A stretch of 5,259 nt of DNA from Planctomycetota bacterium (GTDB lineage: Bacteria > Planctomycetota > PUPC01 > DSUN01). Positions within the stretch are counted from its first letter, which is position 1. Every line of letters starts with the position of its first letter. A program made the position numbers and the translations under genes. The notes beneath the pieces were generated by a model. That model did no database searches and was not told the origin of the DNA. It saw only the letters and a list, made by a program, of their open reading frames with translations. Location of the stretch: the NCBI GenBank assembly GCA_035384565.1, contig DAOOIT010000139.1, forward strand, positions 1-5,259, in the 5' to 3' direction. This document shows positions 1 through 5,225 of the stretch, piece by piece.

Positions 1-7
1 TAGATGG

Positions 8-28
8 GCGAGAATGGGCGATTCTCGC
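8..28. repeat. Perfect 8-bp inverted repeat (hairpin)
   Basis: GCGAGAAT (8-15) is the exact reverse complement of ATTCTCGC (21-28), separated by a 5-base GGGCG loop. No T-run follows, so it is not a standard intrinsic terminator on the + strand. It could be the 3' end structure of an upstream transcript or part of a repeat family; its role is unknown. Confidence 0.5.
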
Positions 29-44
29 GGTTCCGGCCATATTC

Positions 45-63
45 GCTCATCTGCGGGATGAGC
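45..63. repeat. Perfect 7-bp inverted repeat (hairpin)
   Basis: GCTCATC (45-51) pairs exactly with GATGAGC (57-63) around a TGCGG loop. It lies 16 bases after the hairpin at 8-28 and, like it, lacks a T-tract. Role unknown. Confidence 0.45.
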
Positions 64-111
64 AAGTATGGGGGCGGGAATGACCGGAGCGCGTAAGGCA
101 TTGGGGCATAT

Positions 112-130
112 GGGGTTATGGGATAACCCC
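112..130. repeat. Perfect 8-bp inverted repeat (hairpin)
   Basis: GGGGTTAT (112-119) pairs exactly with ATAACCCC (123-130) around a GGG loop. A weaker 5-bp inverted repeat, CGCTG/CAGCG, follows directly at 131-146. No T-run follows, so terminator function is not shown. Confidence 0.45.
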
Positions 131-196
131 CGCTGGCGTCGCAGCGCCTGCCGCACGCTCCCCAGCGGCGGCCACGTCAGGACCGTCGAACCGGAG

Positions 197-225
197 CCTC
201 CCGCGGGTTGCGAACCCGCGGGAGG
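197..225. repeat. 29-base palindromic repeat, copy 1
   Basis: The arms CCTCCCGCGGGTT (197-209) and AACCCGCGGGAGG (213-225) are perfect 13-bp reverse complements around GCG. The same element recurs at 2301-2329. The flanks show that this copy lies in the opposite orientation: on the minus strand it reads CCAA before the palindrome and GCTCCGGTTCG after it, against CCAA and GCTCTGGTCCG at copy 2. Two intergenic copies with shared flanks suggest a dispersed palindromic element (REP/MITE-like or an RNA-structure element), not chance. Confidence 0.75.
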
Positions 226-284
226 TTGGGGACGGGAGGCGAAGCGAGATGGGCTGAAGGCTGTACGCCGCAGTGGGCAGGCGC

Positions 285-312
285 TTGACAGCCGGCCCCT
301 GGGCGCGATAAT
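285..312 (+). promoter_or_regulatory. Probable sigma70 promoter of gene 1
   Basis: A perfect -35 box TTGACA (285-290) is followed by 16 bases and a good -10 box GATAAT (307-312). A start near 319 would leave a 5' leader of about 42 bases before the ATG at 361. The palindrome copy at 197-225 lies 60 bases upstream of the -35 box. Confidence 0.65.
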
Positions 313-347
313 CGCTCGGAGGAGGGAACAGGCACAGCCGCTCGTGT

Positions 348-352
348 GGAGG
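348..352 (+). promoter_or_regulatory. Shine-Dalgarno site that decides the gene 1 start
   Basis: GGAGG at 348-352 is 8 bases from the ATG at 361, ideal spacing. The longer frame could begin at GTG 346, but its nearest purine run (GGAGGAGGG, 318-326) is 19 bases away and would lie at the predicted transcript 5' end. ATG 361 is therefore preferred. Confidence 0.6.
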
Positions 353-360
353 CCCAGGCC

Positions 361-2148
361 ATGCAGATGCCAATGAACCGATGGGAGGGCAGGGGAGCCC
401 TGAGACGCCTGGGGGAGTTCGCCGTCAAGATCCTCGGTTTCTTCGTGATCCTCGAGCCGATCTGGATGCTGCTGCCGTTCGCGGGCTTTCTCTACGGCTC
501 GGTGCTCCAGATCGAGCGGCTGAATCAGAGCCCCTATACGTCCTGGCTCACGCATTTCGTCTTTCCTGTGATGACGCTGGGCCCGGTGGGGCCGTTGCTG
601 GTGGTGCTGGGCTTCGGCCTGTTCCTGGCGGGCGCGGCGCAGATCTACGGGGCGAAGCTCCGCAGGTCGGGGCTGGTCACGCGGGGCCTCTATCGGTTTG
701 TGCGGCATCCGCAGTACATCGCACTCACGCTCTTCAGCCTTGGGGTGCTGCTGGCGTGGGGGCGCGCCCTGATGTGGCTGGCCTTTTTCCTCATGATGTT
801 CCTGTACTACTACCTGGCGCGGAGCGAGGAGCGGACGTGCCTGCGGCTGTTCGGCGAGGCCTACGAGCGGTACCGCGAGCGGACGTCGTTCGTGATCCCG
901 GGCGACAGGCGGCTGCGCCCCCTCGGCGAGTGGCTGGCGCGGCGCAAGCTCCCCGCCGCCGTGCGGGTGCCGCTGGCGCTCGCCTGCACGCTGGCCGTGT
1001 GCTTCGGGCTGATGTGGGGCATTGACGCGGTGAAGCGCGCGACGCAGCGCGTGCCGTATCTGACGGCCCGTGTCGAGTTGGGGCCCGCGGCTCCCTTGGC
1101 CCAGCAGGCGGCCCTGGCGGGCGGCGAGGCGGGGGGCGTGCCCTTCGCCCACTCGGGGCGGATGGTGGTCGCGCGCGGCCCGTATCGCAACGCGCAGGCG
1201 AGCGGCTTCGCCGAGCGCGTGCTGCTGCGCCTGCGGGAGTCGAAGACGCTGGCGCCATTCCTCGCCTTCCTGGACGAGGCGGAGGGCGACTGGCTCTTCG
1301 TCTTCTGCGGGCCGTACGAGGGGCCTGCCGAGGGCGGCAAGGGCGCGCCGGGCATCCAGGCGGGGGGCGGCCCGGGCGGCAGAGGCCCTGGGGCCGACCC
1401 CGGCGGCCCGGACCGCGTGCGGCTGGTGCTGATGCGGTGTTCGCTGGCGGCGGGAGCGCAGGCTTCCGATGCACTGGCCGACAAGTCCAAGCGCACCATC
1501 CGCCAGGGCTGCATCGCCCTGGCCAACCTGGGCGCGGCGGAGGGCGCCGACCTCGTGGAGGCCGACGGCAAGGCCCGCGGCCCGGGCTTCCCGGGCGAGA
1601 AGCTGTGGGACTTCTTCCTCGCGCAGTTTGCCCAGCAGGCGCCGGCGGCGGCCGGCGGCGCGAGTGCGGCGGTGCCGGGCCGCTTCGAGAGCGCCACCCT
1701 GGTGCTCGTGCAGGCGCCCATCATGAAGACGCGCCTCGAGCTGAGCAAGACCCTGCTGCTTCAGCCACAGAGCGGCCCGCCGCCGTTCGCTGTTGAACTG
1801 CGCGACCGCTTGGCCGCCTCGGCGCGGCTTCGGACCCACCTGCGCCAGGCCGGGGCCGGCGGCGACATCGTGGCCGTGGCGTTCCCGCGGCCCGGGCCGA
1901 ACTGGTACCGCGAGCACCACCACGCGCCCCAGGTCAGCGTGTTCGTCATCCTGGCGCGGGTAGCGGGGGAGGGGGGGACGGACTCGCTGTTCCGCCCCGG
2001 CGGCAGGGAACTGCTGAGCGCGTTCATCGCGGACATGGACCTGGCGGTGGAGGCGCCGGACGACTGCGTGACCCGGATCACCGCCATCGGGCGGCGCCGC
2101 GATCTTGAGGAGCGGTGGCGCTTCTTCCTGAGCGGCGTAGGCGGTTGA
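361..2148 (+). CDS. Membrane methyltransferase (ICMT/PEMT-type) fused to an unrecognised C-terminal domain
   Basis: This 595-residue protein has two parts. Residues 1-181 form a small membrane methyltransferase of the isoprenylcysteine/phospholipid (PEMT, ICMT) fold: hydrophobic helices at about 22-45, 66-96, 116-133 and 135-152, then the family signature RHPQY (115-119), EE (156-157) and FGEAYERY (164-171) ending in IPG. Such enzymes methylate lipids or membrane-bound substrates with S-adenosylmethionine; the substrate here cannot be told. A fifth helix (about 202-221) follows. The remaining roughly 370 residues match nothing I recognise. They contain a Gly/Pro-rich linker (321-350), an Ala/Gly-rich linker (427-440) and four cysteines (316, 360, 384, 569). 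By the positive-inside rule the N-terminus and methyltransferase motifs are cytoplasmic and the C-terminal part is extracytoplasmic. Typical family members are about 150-250 residues, so the tail is unusual. The gene appears monocistronic, with its own promoter. Confidence 0.85.
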   Translation: MQMPMNRWEGRGALRRLGEFAVKILGFFVILEPIWMLLPFAGFLYGSVLQIERLNQSPYTSWLTHFVFPVMTLGPVGPLLVVLGFGLFLAGAAQIYGAKLRRSGLVTRGLYRFVRHPQYIALTLFSLGVLLAWGRALMWLAFFLMMFLYYYLARSEERTCLRLFGEAYERYRERTSFVIPGDRRLRPLGEWLARRKLPAAVRVPLALACTLAVCFGLMWGIDAVKRATQRVPYLTARVELGPAAPLAQQAALAGGEAGGVPFAHSGRMVVARGPYRNAQASGFAERVLLRLRESKTLAPFLAFLDEAEGDWLFVFCGPYEGPAEGGKGAPGIQAGGGPGGRGPGADPGGPDRVRLVLMRCSLAAGAQASDALADKSKRTIRQGCIALANLGAAEGADLVEADGKARGPGFPGEKLWDFFLAQFAQQAPAAAGGASAAVPGRFESATLVLVQAPIMKTRLELSKTLLLQPQSGPPPFAVELRDRLAASARLRTHLRQAGAGGDIVAVAFPRPGPNWYREHHHAPQVSVFVILARVAGEGGTDSLFRPGGRELLSAFIADMDLAVEAPDDCVTRITAIGRRRDLEERWRFFLSGVGG

Positions 2149-2154
2149 CAGGTC

Positions 2155-2215
2155 GAGGCGTATGTGGCGAGCGGCCGCGGCGCTCCCCGCGGCAGGGGTC
2201 GGTCCGGGACGCCTC
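2155..2215. repeat. Nested inverted repeats just downstream of gene 1
   Basis: GAGGCGT (2155-2161) pairs with ACGCCTC (2209-2215), enclosing a strong inner hairpin in which GCCGCGG (2174-2180) pairs with CCGCGGC (2187-2193) around a 6-base loop. It begins 7 bases after the gene 1 stop, a typical place for a 3' end structure, but no T-tract follows. It could stabilise or terminate the mRNA. Confidence 0.45.
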
Positions 2216-2251
2216 AGGCCTCACGCGCTCTGGGCGACCCAGTGGGCCTGA
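2214..2251. repeat. Two-tier inverted repeat
   Basis: TCAGGCC (2214-2220) pairs with GGCCTGA (2245-2251), and CTGGG (2230-2234) pairs with CCCAG (2238-2242) around CGA inside it. Its left arm shares two bases with the outer stem at 2155-2215, so at full length the two folds compete slightly. Function unknown. Confidence 0.4.
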
Positions 2252-2300
2252 CGTACCCTGCGCCAGGACCTGGTTGGGTGAGCCGCCGTCGACTCTCCAA

Positions 2301-2329
2301 CCTCCCGCGGGTTTCAAACCCGCGGGAGG
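2301..2329. repeat. 29-base palindromic repeat, copy 2
   Basis: The arms CCTCCCGCGGGTTT (2301-2314) and AAACCCGCGGGAGG (2316-2329) are perfect 14-bp reverse complements around a single C. It is the counterpart of 197-225 in inverted orientation, with similar flanks (CCAA before, GCTCTGGTCCG after). Differences between the copies are at the centre of the palindrome and in scattered flank bases. Confidence 0.75.
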
Positions 2330-2430
2330 CTCTGGTCCGGAAGATTCCGGCCCGAGACTCCTTGAATTCGCTGGATTCTCCGGGGACAGGCAGATTGGGG
2401 AGGCTGGGGGGCCCAAACTGCCATGCCGCC

Positions 2431-2458
2431 TTGACATGTCTGCCGAACCGCATAGAAT
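2431..2458 (+). promoter_or_regulatory. Probable sigma70 promoter of the three-gene operon
   Basis: A perfect TTGACA (2431-2436), a 16-base spacer and TAGAAT (2453-2458) form a strong promoter. The expected start near 2465 gives a leader of about 29 bases to the ATG at 2494. The same box quality and spacer length are seen at 285-312. A dedicated promoter directly before the short frame supports it being a real gene. Confidence 0.7.
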
Positions 2459-2493
2459 TGGCGGCGGGGACACAAGAAGGGGGAAGTTCCTTC

Positions 2494-2646
2494 ATGGTCT
2501 GGCGCTATGTGATCGGGATGGCGGTGGGCGGAGGGATCGGCTTCGGGGTCGGGTTTCTTGCCCGTGGGGGCGGCTGACCGCTGACCTGCAACCCCTACGT
2601 GAGCACGCTGGTGGGTATTCTCATCGGCGCGCTGCTCGCGGGGTGA
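2494..2646 (+). CDS. Small two-helix membrane protein, DUF6132-like, probable selenoprotein (in-frame TGA = Sec)
   Basis: Translation from ATG 2494 gives 27 residues, an in-frame TGA (2575-2577), then 22 more residues to a second TGA (2644-2646). Read through, the 50-residue product has a Gly-rich helix (about 5-23, with IGFGVGFLA), the signature GGUPLTCNPYVST (26-38), and a second helix (about 37-50). I recall the small DUF6132-type proteins as having the same plan: helix, a CPxTxNPY segment, then a helix starting near YG. The TGA takes the place of the signature Cys, and Cys32 lies four residues on, so a Sec/Cys redox pair is possible. A purine-rich Shine-Dalgarno (AGAAGGGGGA, 2475-2484) lies 9 bases before the ATG, and a strong promoter lies upstream. 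The family's earlier GC motif is absent. Alternatives are a TGC-to-TGA mutation, a sequencing error, or a genuine 27-residue product. Family function is unknown to me; a thiol/selenol role in the membrane is inference. Confidence 0.65.
2579..2629 (+). promoter_or_regulatory. SECIS-like RNA hairpin after the in-frame TGA
   Basis: A lower stem pairs CGCUGA (2579-2584) with UCGGCG (2624-2629), including one G-U pair. Above a 6x7 internal loop, an upper stem runs from 2591 to 2616: ACCC with GGGU, a bulged U at 2612, CUA with UGG, a bulged C at 2608, then CGU with ACG, closed by a GAGC loop (2601-2604). The loop starts 23 bases after the TGA. Bacterial SECIS elements sit just downstream of the UGA inside the coding region, with a G early in a small loop; in the E. 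coli fdhF element a bulged U is also important. This fold fits that pattern. It was paired by eye, without an energy calculation. Confidence 0.5.
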
Positions 2647-2665
2647 GGTGCCGCGGGTCGGCACC
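2647..2665 (+). repeat. 6-bp hairpin in the gap before the nuclease gene
   Basis: GGTGCC (2647-2652) pairs with GGCACC (2660-2665) around a 7-base loop, starting at the base after the small gene's stop. It could act as a processing, stabilising or attenuating element between this gene and the nuclease gene. It may also be chance in such GC-rich DNA. Confidence 0.3.
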
Positions 2666-2720
2666 CGAAGGGCCGGCGTGCCCTCGGATGGGCGGGAGCG
2701 CGAGAGACGGACAGGTGTCC

Positions 2721-2730
2721 AGAAGGGGGA
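2721..2730 (+). promoter_or_regulatory. Shine-Dalgarno site supporting the TTG start
   Basis: AGAAGGGGGA at 2721-2730 lies 7 bases before TTG 2738. The identical 10-mer precedes the small gene (2475-2484). Its position supports translation of the nuclease from TTG, not from the upstream GTG codons in the same frame. Confidence 0.6.
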
Positions 2731-2737
2731 CGGTCTA

Positions 2738-4129
2738 TTGGACATTCGTTTCCTGGGGGCTGCGCAGACGACCACGGGCTCGATGCACCTGCTCTCGGCG
2801 AACGGGCGGCGGGTGCTGCTGGACTGCGGGCTGTACCAGGGCAAGCGCAAGGAGGCGTTCGAGCGCAACCGCCACCTGCCGTTCGAGCCCCGGGAGATTG
2901 ACGCGGTGGTGCTGTCGCACGCGCACATTGACCACAGCGGCAACCTGCCGACGCTGACGAAGCATGGCTACCGCGGGCGAGTGTATGCGACCCCCGCCAC
3001 GGTGGACCTCTGCGATATCATGCTGCGCGACTCGGCCTACCTGCAACTGCGCGACGTGGAGTTCGTGAACAAGCGGCGCGTGCGCGACGGGAAGAACCCC
3101 TTCGAGCCGCTCTACACGCCTGAGGACGTGGACCGCCTCATGGGCCAGTTCGAGCCGGCCGGCTACGGCCGCAGCCAACAGGTGGCCGAGGGGGTCACGA
3201 TCACCTTCCACGACGCGGGGCACATCCTCGGCGCGGCCCTCACCGAGATCCAGGTCCAGGAGAACGGCGCGGCCCGCCGTATCCTCTTCACGGGCGACCT
3301 GGGGCGGCCGGCCATGCCCATCCTGCGCGACCCGGTGATCGTCGAGGGCGCCGACACGCTCATCACCGAGAGCACCTACGGCAATCGCGTGCACCCGCCG
3401 ATGAGCGACGTGGAGGCCAAACTCGCCGGCCTGATCAACGACGTGTGCGAGCGGAAGTCGAAGCTCATCATCCCCGCCTTCAGCGTGGGGCGCACCCAGC
3501 AGCTTCTCTACTTCCTCGACCGGCTTCACGCGAGCCGCGCGATCTGCGCGCTGCCCGTGTTCGTGGACAGCCCGCTCTCGACCCGGGCGACCGCGGTGCA
3601 CGAGCGCCACCCCGAGTGCTTCGATGCGGAGACGCTCGGGCGGCTCCAGCGCGGCGGCTCGCCGTTCAGCTTCCCCGCCGTGCACTTCATCACCGAGGTG
3701 GAGGACTCGAAGGCCCTGAACGGCCGGCCCGGCCCGATGGTGATCATTTCGGCCTCGGGGATGTGCGAGGGCGGGCGCATCCTGCATCACCTGCGCAACT
3801 ACATCGGCGACCCGAGCCACATCGTGCTCTTCGTGGGCTTCCAGGCCGAGAGCACGCTGGGCCGCTACCTGATCGAGGGGCACCCCACGGTGCGCATCTT
3901 CGGCGAGGAACACCGCGTGCGCGCCCGCATCGCGAAGATCAACGCCCTGAGCGCCCACGCCGACCGGACGGAGATTCTGGCCTACGTGGCCGCCGCGCGG
4001 GCGCGGCTTCAGCGGGCCTTCGTCGTCCACGGCGAGATGGCCAACGCCGAGGGCCTGGCCAGCGGCCTGCGCGAGATGGGCATCCCCGAGGTGACGATCC
4101 CGGAGCCCGGCCAGCAGGCGACGCTCTGA
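2738..4129 (+). CDS. Metallo-beta-lactamase/beta-CASP RNA nuclease, CPSF-73 type
   Basis: The 463-residue protein is a complete MBL-fold ribonuclease with an inserted beta-CASP domain, predicted to cut or trim RNA in the cytoplasm with two zinc ions. Motifs in order are DCG (D29), HAHIDHSG (61-68), the GH of DAGHILGA (H161), TGDLG (D187), beta-CASP motif A TESTYG (E211), the conserved PAFSVGRTQQ (246-255) and SASGMCEGGR (338-347), motif B SAHAD (H407) and motif C VHGE (H431). All expected metal ligands are present. The length suits bacterial CPSF-73-like enzymes such as Thermus TTHA0252, and no N-terminal KH domains like those of the archaeal forms are seen. I chose TTG 2738 because the product then begins DIRFLGAA, where the fold begins, and a Shine-Dalgarno lies 7 bases upstream; GTG 2648 would add 30 charged, low-complexity residues. 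The gene lies between the small membrane protein gene and corA, probably cotranscribed. Its RNA target is unknown. Confidence 0.93.
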   Translation: MDIRFLGAAQTTTGSMHLLSANGRRVLLDCGLYQGKRKEAFERNRHLPFEPREIDAVVLSHAHIDHSGNLPTLTKHGYRGRVYATPATVDLCDIMLRDSAYLQLRDVEFVNKRRVRDGKNPFEPLYTPEDVDRLMGQFEPAGYGRSQQVAEGVTITFHDAGHILGAALTEIQVQENGAARRILFTGDLGRPAMPILRDPVIVEGADTLITESTYGNRVHPPMSDVEAKLAGLINDVCERKSKLIIPAFSVGRTQQLLYFLDRLHASRAICALPVFVDSPLSTRATAVHERHPECFDAETLGRLQRGGSPFSFPAVHFITEVEDSKALNGRPGPMVIISASGMCEGGRILHHLRNYIGDPSHIVLFVGFQAESTLGRYLIEGHPTVRIFGEEHRVRARIAKINALSAHADRTEILAYVAAARARLQRAFVVHGEMANAEGLASGLREMGIPEVTIPEPGQQATL

Positions 4130-4130
4130 C

Positions 4131-4135
4131 GGAGG
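4131..4135 (+). promoter_or_regulatory. Shine-Dalgarno site of corA
   Basis: GGAGG (4131-4135) begins two bases after the nuclease stop and lies 7 bases before GTG 4143. It makes GTG 4143 the clear start and leaves no room for a separate promoter in the 13-base gap. Confidence 0.7.
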
Positions 4136-4142
4136 GAGACCC

Positions 4143-5225
4143 GTGAGAGAGAAACGCTACCATCCCCCCGGGGCTCCTCCCGGCACGCTCACCGCCGCGG
4201 CCGGCAGCGTGGTCCCCAAAGCCGTCCACGTGATCCACTACAGCCCCGACATCCTCCTGGAGGCGGACATCACGTCGGCGGAGGACCTGGAGCGCTTCCG
4301 GCATATGCCAGGCGTGACGTGGGTGAACATGGACGGCTTGGGGAACGTGGACCTGTTGCGGGAGCTGGGGAAGTTCTTCCGGCTGCACGTTCTGGCGCTG
4401 GAGGATGTGTTGAACGTGCCCCAGCGGCCGAAGCTGGACGACTACGGGGACCGCCTGTTCCTGGTCGCGCACATGCTGGAGTTCGCCGCGGGCGAGCTCC
4501 AGACCGAGCAGGTGAGCCTGTTCCTCGGCGACAGCTTCGTCCTCACCATCCAGGAGACGCCGGGCGACTGCCTCGACCCGATCCGCGAGCGGCTGCGCAA
4601 GGGGGTGGGGCAGTTGCGCCGCGAGGGCGCCGACTTCCTGGCCTACGCGATCCTCGACGCGATCATTGACAACTACTTCCCCTCCCTGGAAGGCTTCGGC
4701 GAGCTGATCGAGGAGATCGAGGACGAGGTGGCCGCGCGGCCCACCCCCCACACGCTCGTCCGTGTGCACGACGCCAAGCGCCAGTTGATCAACGTGCGGC
4801 GGTGCATCTGGCCGCTGCGGGAGGTCATCAACGAACTCCTCCAGGGCGAGAGCCACCTGATCAAGAAGCCGACGCAAGTGTACCTGCGCGACTGCCACCA
4901 GCACACGGTCTACATCCTGGACCTCCTGGAGACCTATCGCGAGGTTGCTTCGAGCCTGGTGGAGGTCTACAACTCCAGCGTGAGCAACCGGCTGAATCAG
5001 GTGATGAAGATTCTCACGGTCATCGCCACCATCTTCATGCCCCTCACCTTCCTCGCGGGCATCTACGGCATGAACTTCAACACCGAGGTCTCGCCCTGGA
5101 ACATGCCCGAGCTGAACTGGCGCTGGGGCTATCCCGCCTTCTGGGTGGTCAGCCTGCTCATCGTGGTGGTCATGCTCATCCTGTTCCGCCGCAAGGGCTG
5201 GCTGGGCGGGGCCGACAAGGGCTGA
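4143..5225 (+). CDS. corA: CorA-family magnesium/divalent cation channel
   Basis: The 360-residue protein is a full-length CorA channel, which works as an inner-membrane pentamer admitting Mg2+ (in some members Co2+ or Ni2+) and gated by cytoplasmic Mg2+. It has the usual layout: an N-terminal PPGTL segment (12-16), a cytoplasmic alpha/beta domain with LEDVLNV (86-92), long helices with IWPLREVI (222-229), pore helix TM1 (about 290-309), the GMN selectivity motif (309-311), the loop motif MPEL (321-324), TM2 (about 332-349) and a basic tail (FRRKGW). Compared with Thermotoga maritima CorA as I remember it, the regulatory Mg2+ ligands D89 and D253 correspond to D88 and D250, and the pore residues N288, L294, M302 and N314 to N285, L291, M299 and N311. 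The loop between GMNF and MPEL is about six residues longer than in that protein. The start GTG lies 13 bases after the nuclease stop, so the two are almost surely cotranscribed. Confidence 0.96.
   Translation: MREKRYHPPGAPPGTLTAAAGSVVPKAVHVIHYSPDILLEADITSAEDLERFRHMPGVTWVNMDGLGNVDLLRELGKFFRLHVLALEDVLNVPQRPKLDDYGDRLFLVAHMLEFAAGELQTEQVSLFLGDSFVLTIQETPGDCLDPIRERLRKGVGQLRREGADFLAYAILDAIIDNYFPSLEGFGELIEEIEDEVAARPTPHTLVRVHDAKRQLINVRRCIWPLREVINELLQGESHLIKKPTQVYLRDCHQHTVYILDLLETYREVASSLVEVYNSSVSNRLNQVMKILTVIATIFMPLTFLAGIYGMNFNTEVSPWNMPELNWRWGYPAFWVVSLLIVVVMLILFRRKGWLGGADKG

Larger units (their letters stand above)
1..360. other. Non-coding leader region of gene 1, rich in inverted repeats
   Basis: I see no supportable gene here. 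Open frames in this stretch lack a Shine-Dalgarno site and run through the palindromic repeat, so they look accidental. The region holds perfect short hairpins at 8-28, 45-63 and 112-130, a weaker one at 131-146, the 29-base palindrome at 197-225, and a promoter at 285-312. The 8-base word ATGGGCGA occurs at 4-11 and 14-21. Any gene ending just left of the window cannot be judged from here. Confidence 0.6.
2149..2493. other. Non-coding region between the two transcription units
   Basis: No supportable gene lies here. Directly after the gene 1 stop comes a run of nested inverted repeats (2155-2273), then the second 29-base palindrome (2301-2329), then a promoter (2431-2458) and the leader of the small gene at 2494. 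A short perfect inverted repeat, CCAGG-A-CCTGG, sits at 2263-2273. No classical intrinsic terminator (GC hairpin plus T-run) was found, so how gene 1 transcription ends is unclear. Confidence 0.6.

Noticed and set aside
68..376. 102-residue + strand open frame in the leader region
   Set aside because: It runs through the palindrome and the promoter, has no good Shine-Dalgarno and no family resemblance.
861..1748. Minus-strand open frames within gene 1
   Set aside because: Arg/Ala/Pro-rich shadow products. The + frame has membrane helices and methyltransferase motifs and stays open over the whole length.
2145..2150. TTGACA overlapping the gene 1 stop as a promoter
   Set aside because: No -10-like sequence lies 15-19 bases downstream; TATGTG is only 10 bases away.
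197..2329. CRISPR repeats
   Set aside because: Only two copies 2 kb apart, inverted, with no regular spacers.
2575..2577. TGA reassigned genome-wide to an amino acid (code 4 or 25 type)
   Set aside because: All four genes here end at TGA at the expected family length, so TGA is the normal stop; any recoding must be local.
2115..2957. 280-residue + strand open frame spanning the intergenic region
   Set aside because: It crosses the palindrome, the promoter, the small gene and the start of the nuclease in another frame; the product is Arg/Gly/Pro-rich without a domain.
2735..4030. 431-residue minus-strand open frame across the nuclease gene
   Set aside because: It is a shadow of the GC-rich codon pattern. 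The + strand has all catalytic motifs of a known family, and the antisense product is low-complexity and shows no family features.
3939..4904. 321-residue minus-strand open frame across corA
   Set aside because: It overlaps the nuclease and corA, both clearly coding on +, and its product shows no recognisable domain.
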